Shown here one piece after another: positions 44,573-44,621 of a stretch of 44,621 bases of DNA. How positions within the stretch are numbered: position 1 is the stretch's first letter; each line of letters opens with the position of its first letter. Below the pieces are notes generated by a model. That model made no database searches. It was not told the origin of the DNA and worked only from the letters and a program-made list of their open reading frames with translations. The stretch is from Planctomyces sp. SH-PL62 (GTDB taxonomy: Bacteria > Planctomycetota > Planctomycetia > Planctomycetales > Planctomycetaceae), in contig CAMDPX010000034.1 of NCBI GenBank assembly GCA_945905295.1, positions 1-44,621 on the forward strand, written 5' to 3'. Both the position numbers and the translations under genes were made by a program.

Positions 44573-44621
44573 GGCGAGCCGGGCGGCGTCAGCCCCCGGA
44601 CAACGGGATTGCTGTCTCGAG
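44573..44621. repeat. GCGAG-type palindrome, cut by the window edge
   Basis: The left arm GGCGAGCCGGGCGGCGTCAG... (44573-44599) matches the repeats at 190-271 and 26678-26757. The right arm would lie beyond the window. It is 14 bases upstream of the HNH start codon. Confidence 0.7.

Overview
The window looks like a stretch of a Planctomycetota chromosome of moderately high GC. The clearest markers are the DUF1501 protein next to a very large cytochrome-c/DUF1549/DUF1553 protein, several Tat-exported oxidoreductase and beta-propeller proteins, ECF sigma/anti-sigma pairing, and many intergenic palindromic repeats. This is inferred from gene content; no rRNA or universal phylogenetic marker is present. 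No CRISPR array, prophage or complete insertion sequence was seen.

Layout. 1-0.3 kb: the C-terminal end of an IS630-type transposase and a palindromic repeat. 0.3-11 kb: core metabolism (metX, a Gfo/Idh oxidoreductase, sucD and sucC separated by two unrelated genes, pgi), a toxin-antitoxin pair, and an ECF sigma factor with its zinc-binding anti-sigma factor. 10.7-23.2 kb: a mostly plus-strand catabolic-looking run (SDR, two aminotransferases, Na+/solute symporter, PhyH dioxygenase, amidohydrolase, PQQ propeller, glycosidase-like exported protein, DHDPS/NAL aldolase) ending at a convergent FAH-family hydrolase. 23.3-28.5 kb: the DUF1501 and PSCyt1-DUF1549-DUF1553 pair. 29.4-35.2 kb: a polyamine-type set (family-III-fold decarboxylase, homospermidine synthase, saccharopine-dehydrogenase-like protein) with a second toxin-antitoxin pair in between. 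35.2-37.7 kb: an NHL propeller and a GT4 glycosyltransferase.

38.2-42.2 kb is the most interesting protein locus: a degenerate Nudix protein, an intact Nudix protein ending in what looks like the first strand of a TIR domain, and a 925-residue protein with an APH-like kinase core, a TPR region like the prokaryotic TPR sensor/DUF4071 family, and tandem GDYL modules. The domain combination fits an NAD-derived-signal conflict (immune) system, which is an inference. 42.4-43.8 kb is a minus-strand array of four tRNAs plus a degenerate fifth (Arg-TCT, Arg-CCG, Thr-TGT, Lys-CTT, Trp-CCA-like), all with G at position 8 instead of U8, enclosing a 2OG-oxygenase-like gene and followed by an HNH nuclease.

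The other striking feature is the repeat population. At least ten elements have the plan GTAG-hairpin-spacer-hairpin-CTAC, with five different stem families but the same outer tetranucleotide. This is the organisation of REP/BIME elements mobilised by RAYT transposases, although no RAYT gene is in the window. Other palindrome families lack GTAG. Several repeats supply the stop codon of the preceding gene, two different low-complexity repeats encode the hydrophobic cores of adjacent signal peptides, three different palindromes sit in frame inside the DUF1553 gene, and one palindrome has been interrupted by a 93-bp mini-element with a 9-bp target duplication.
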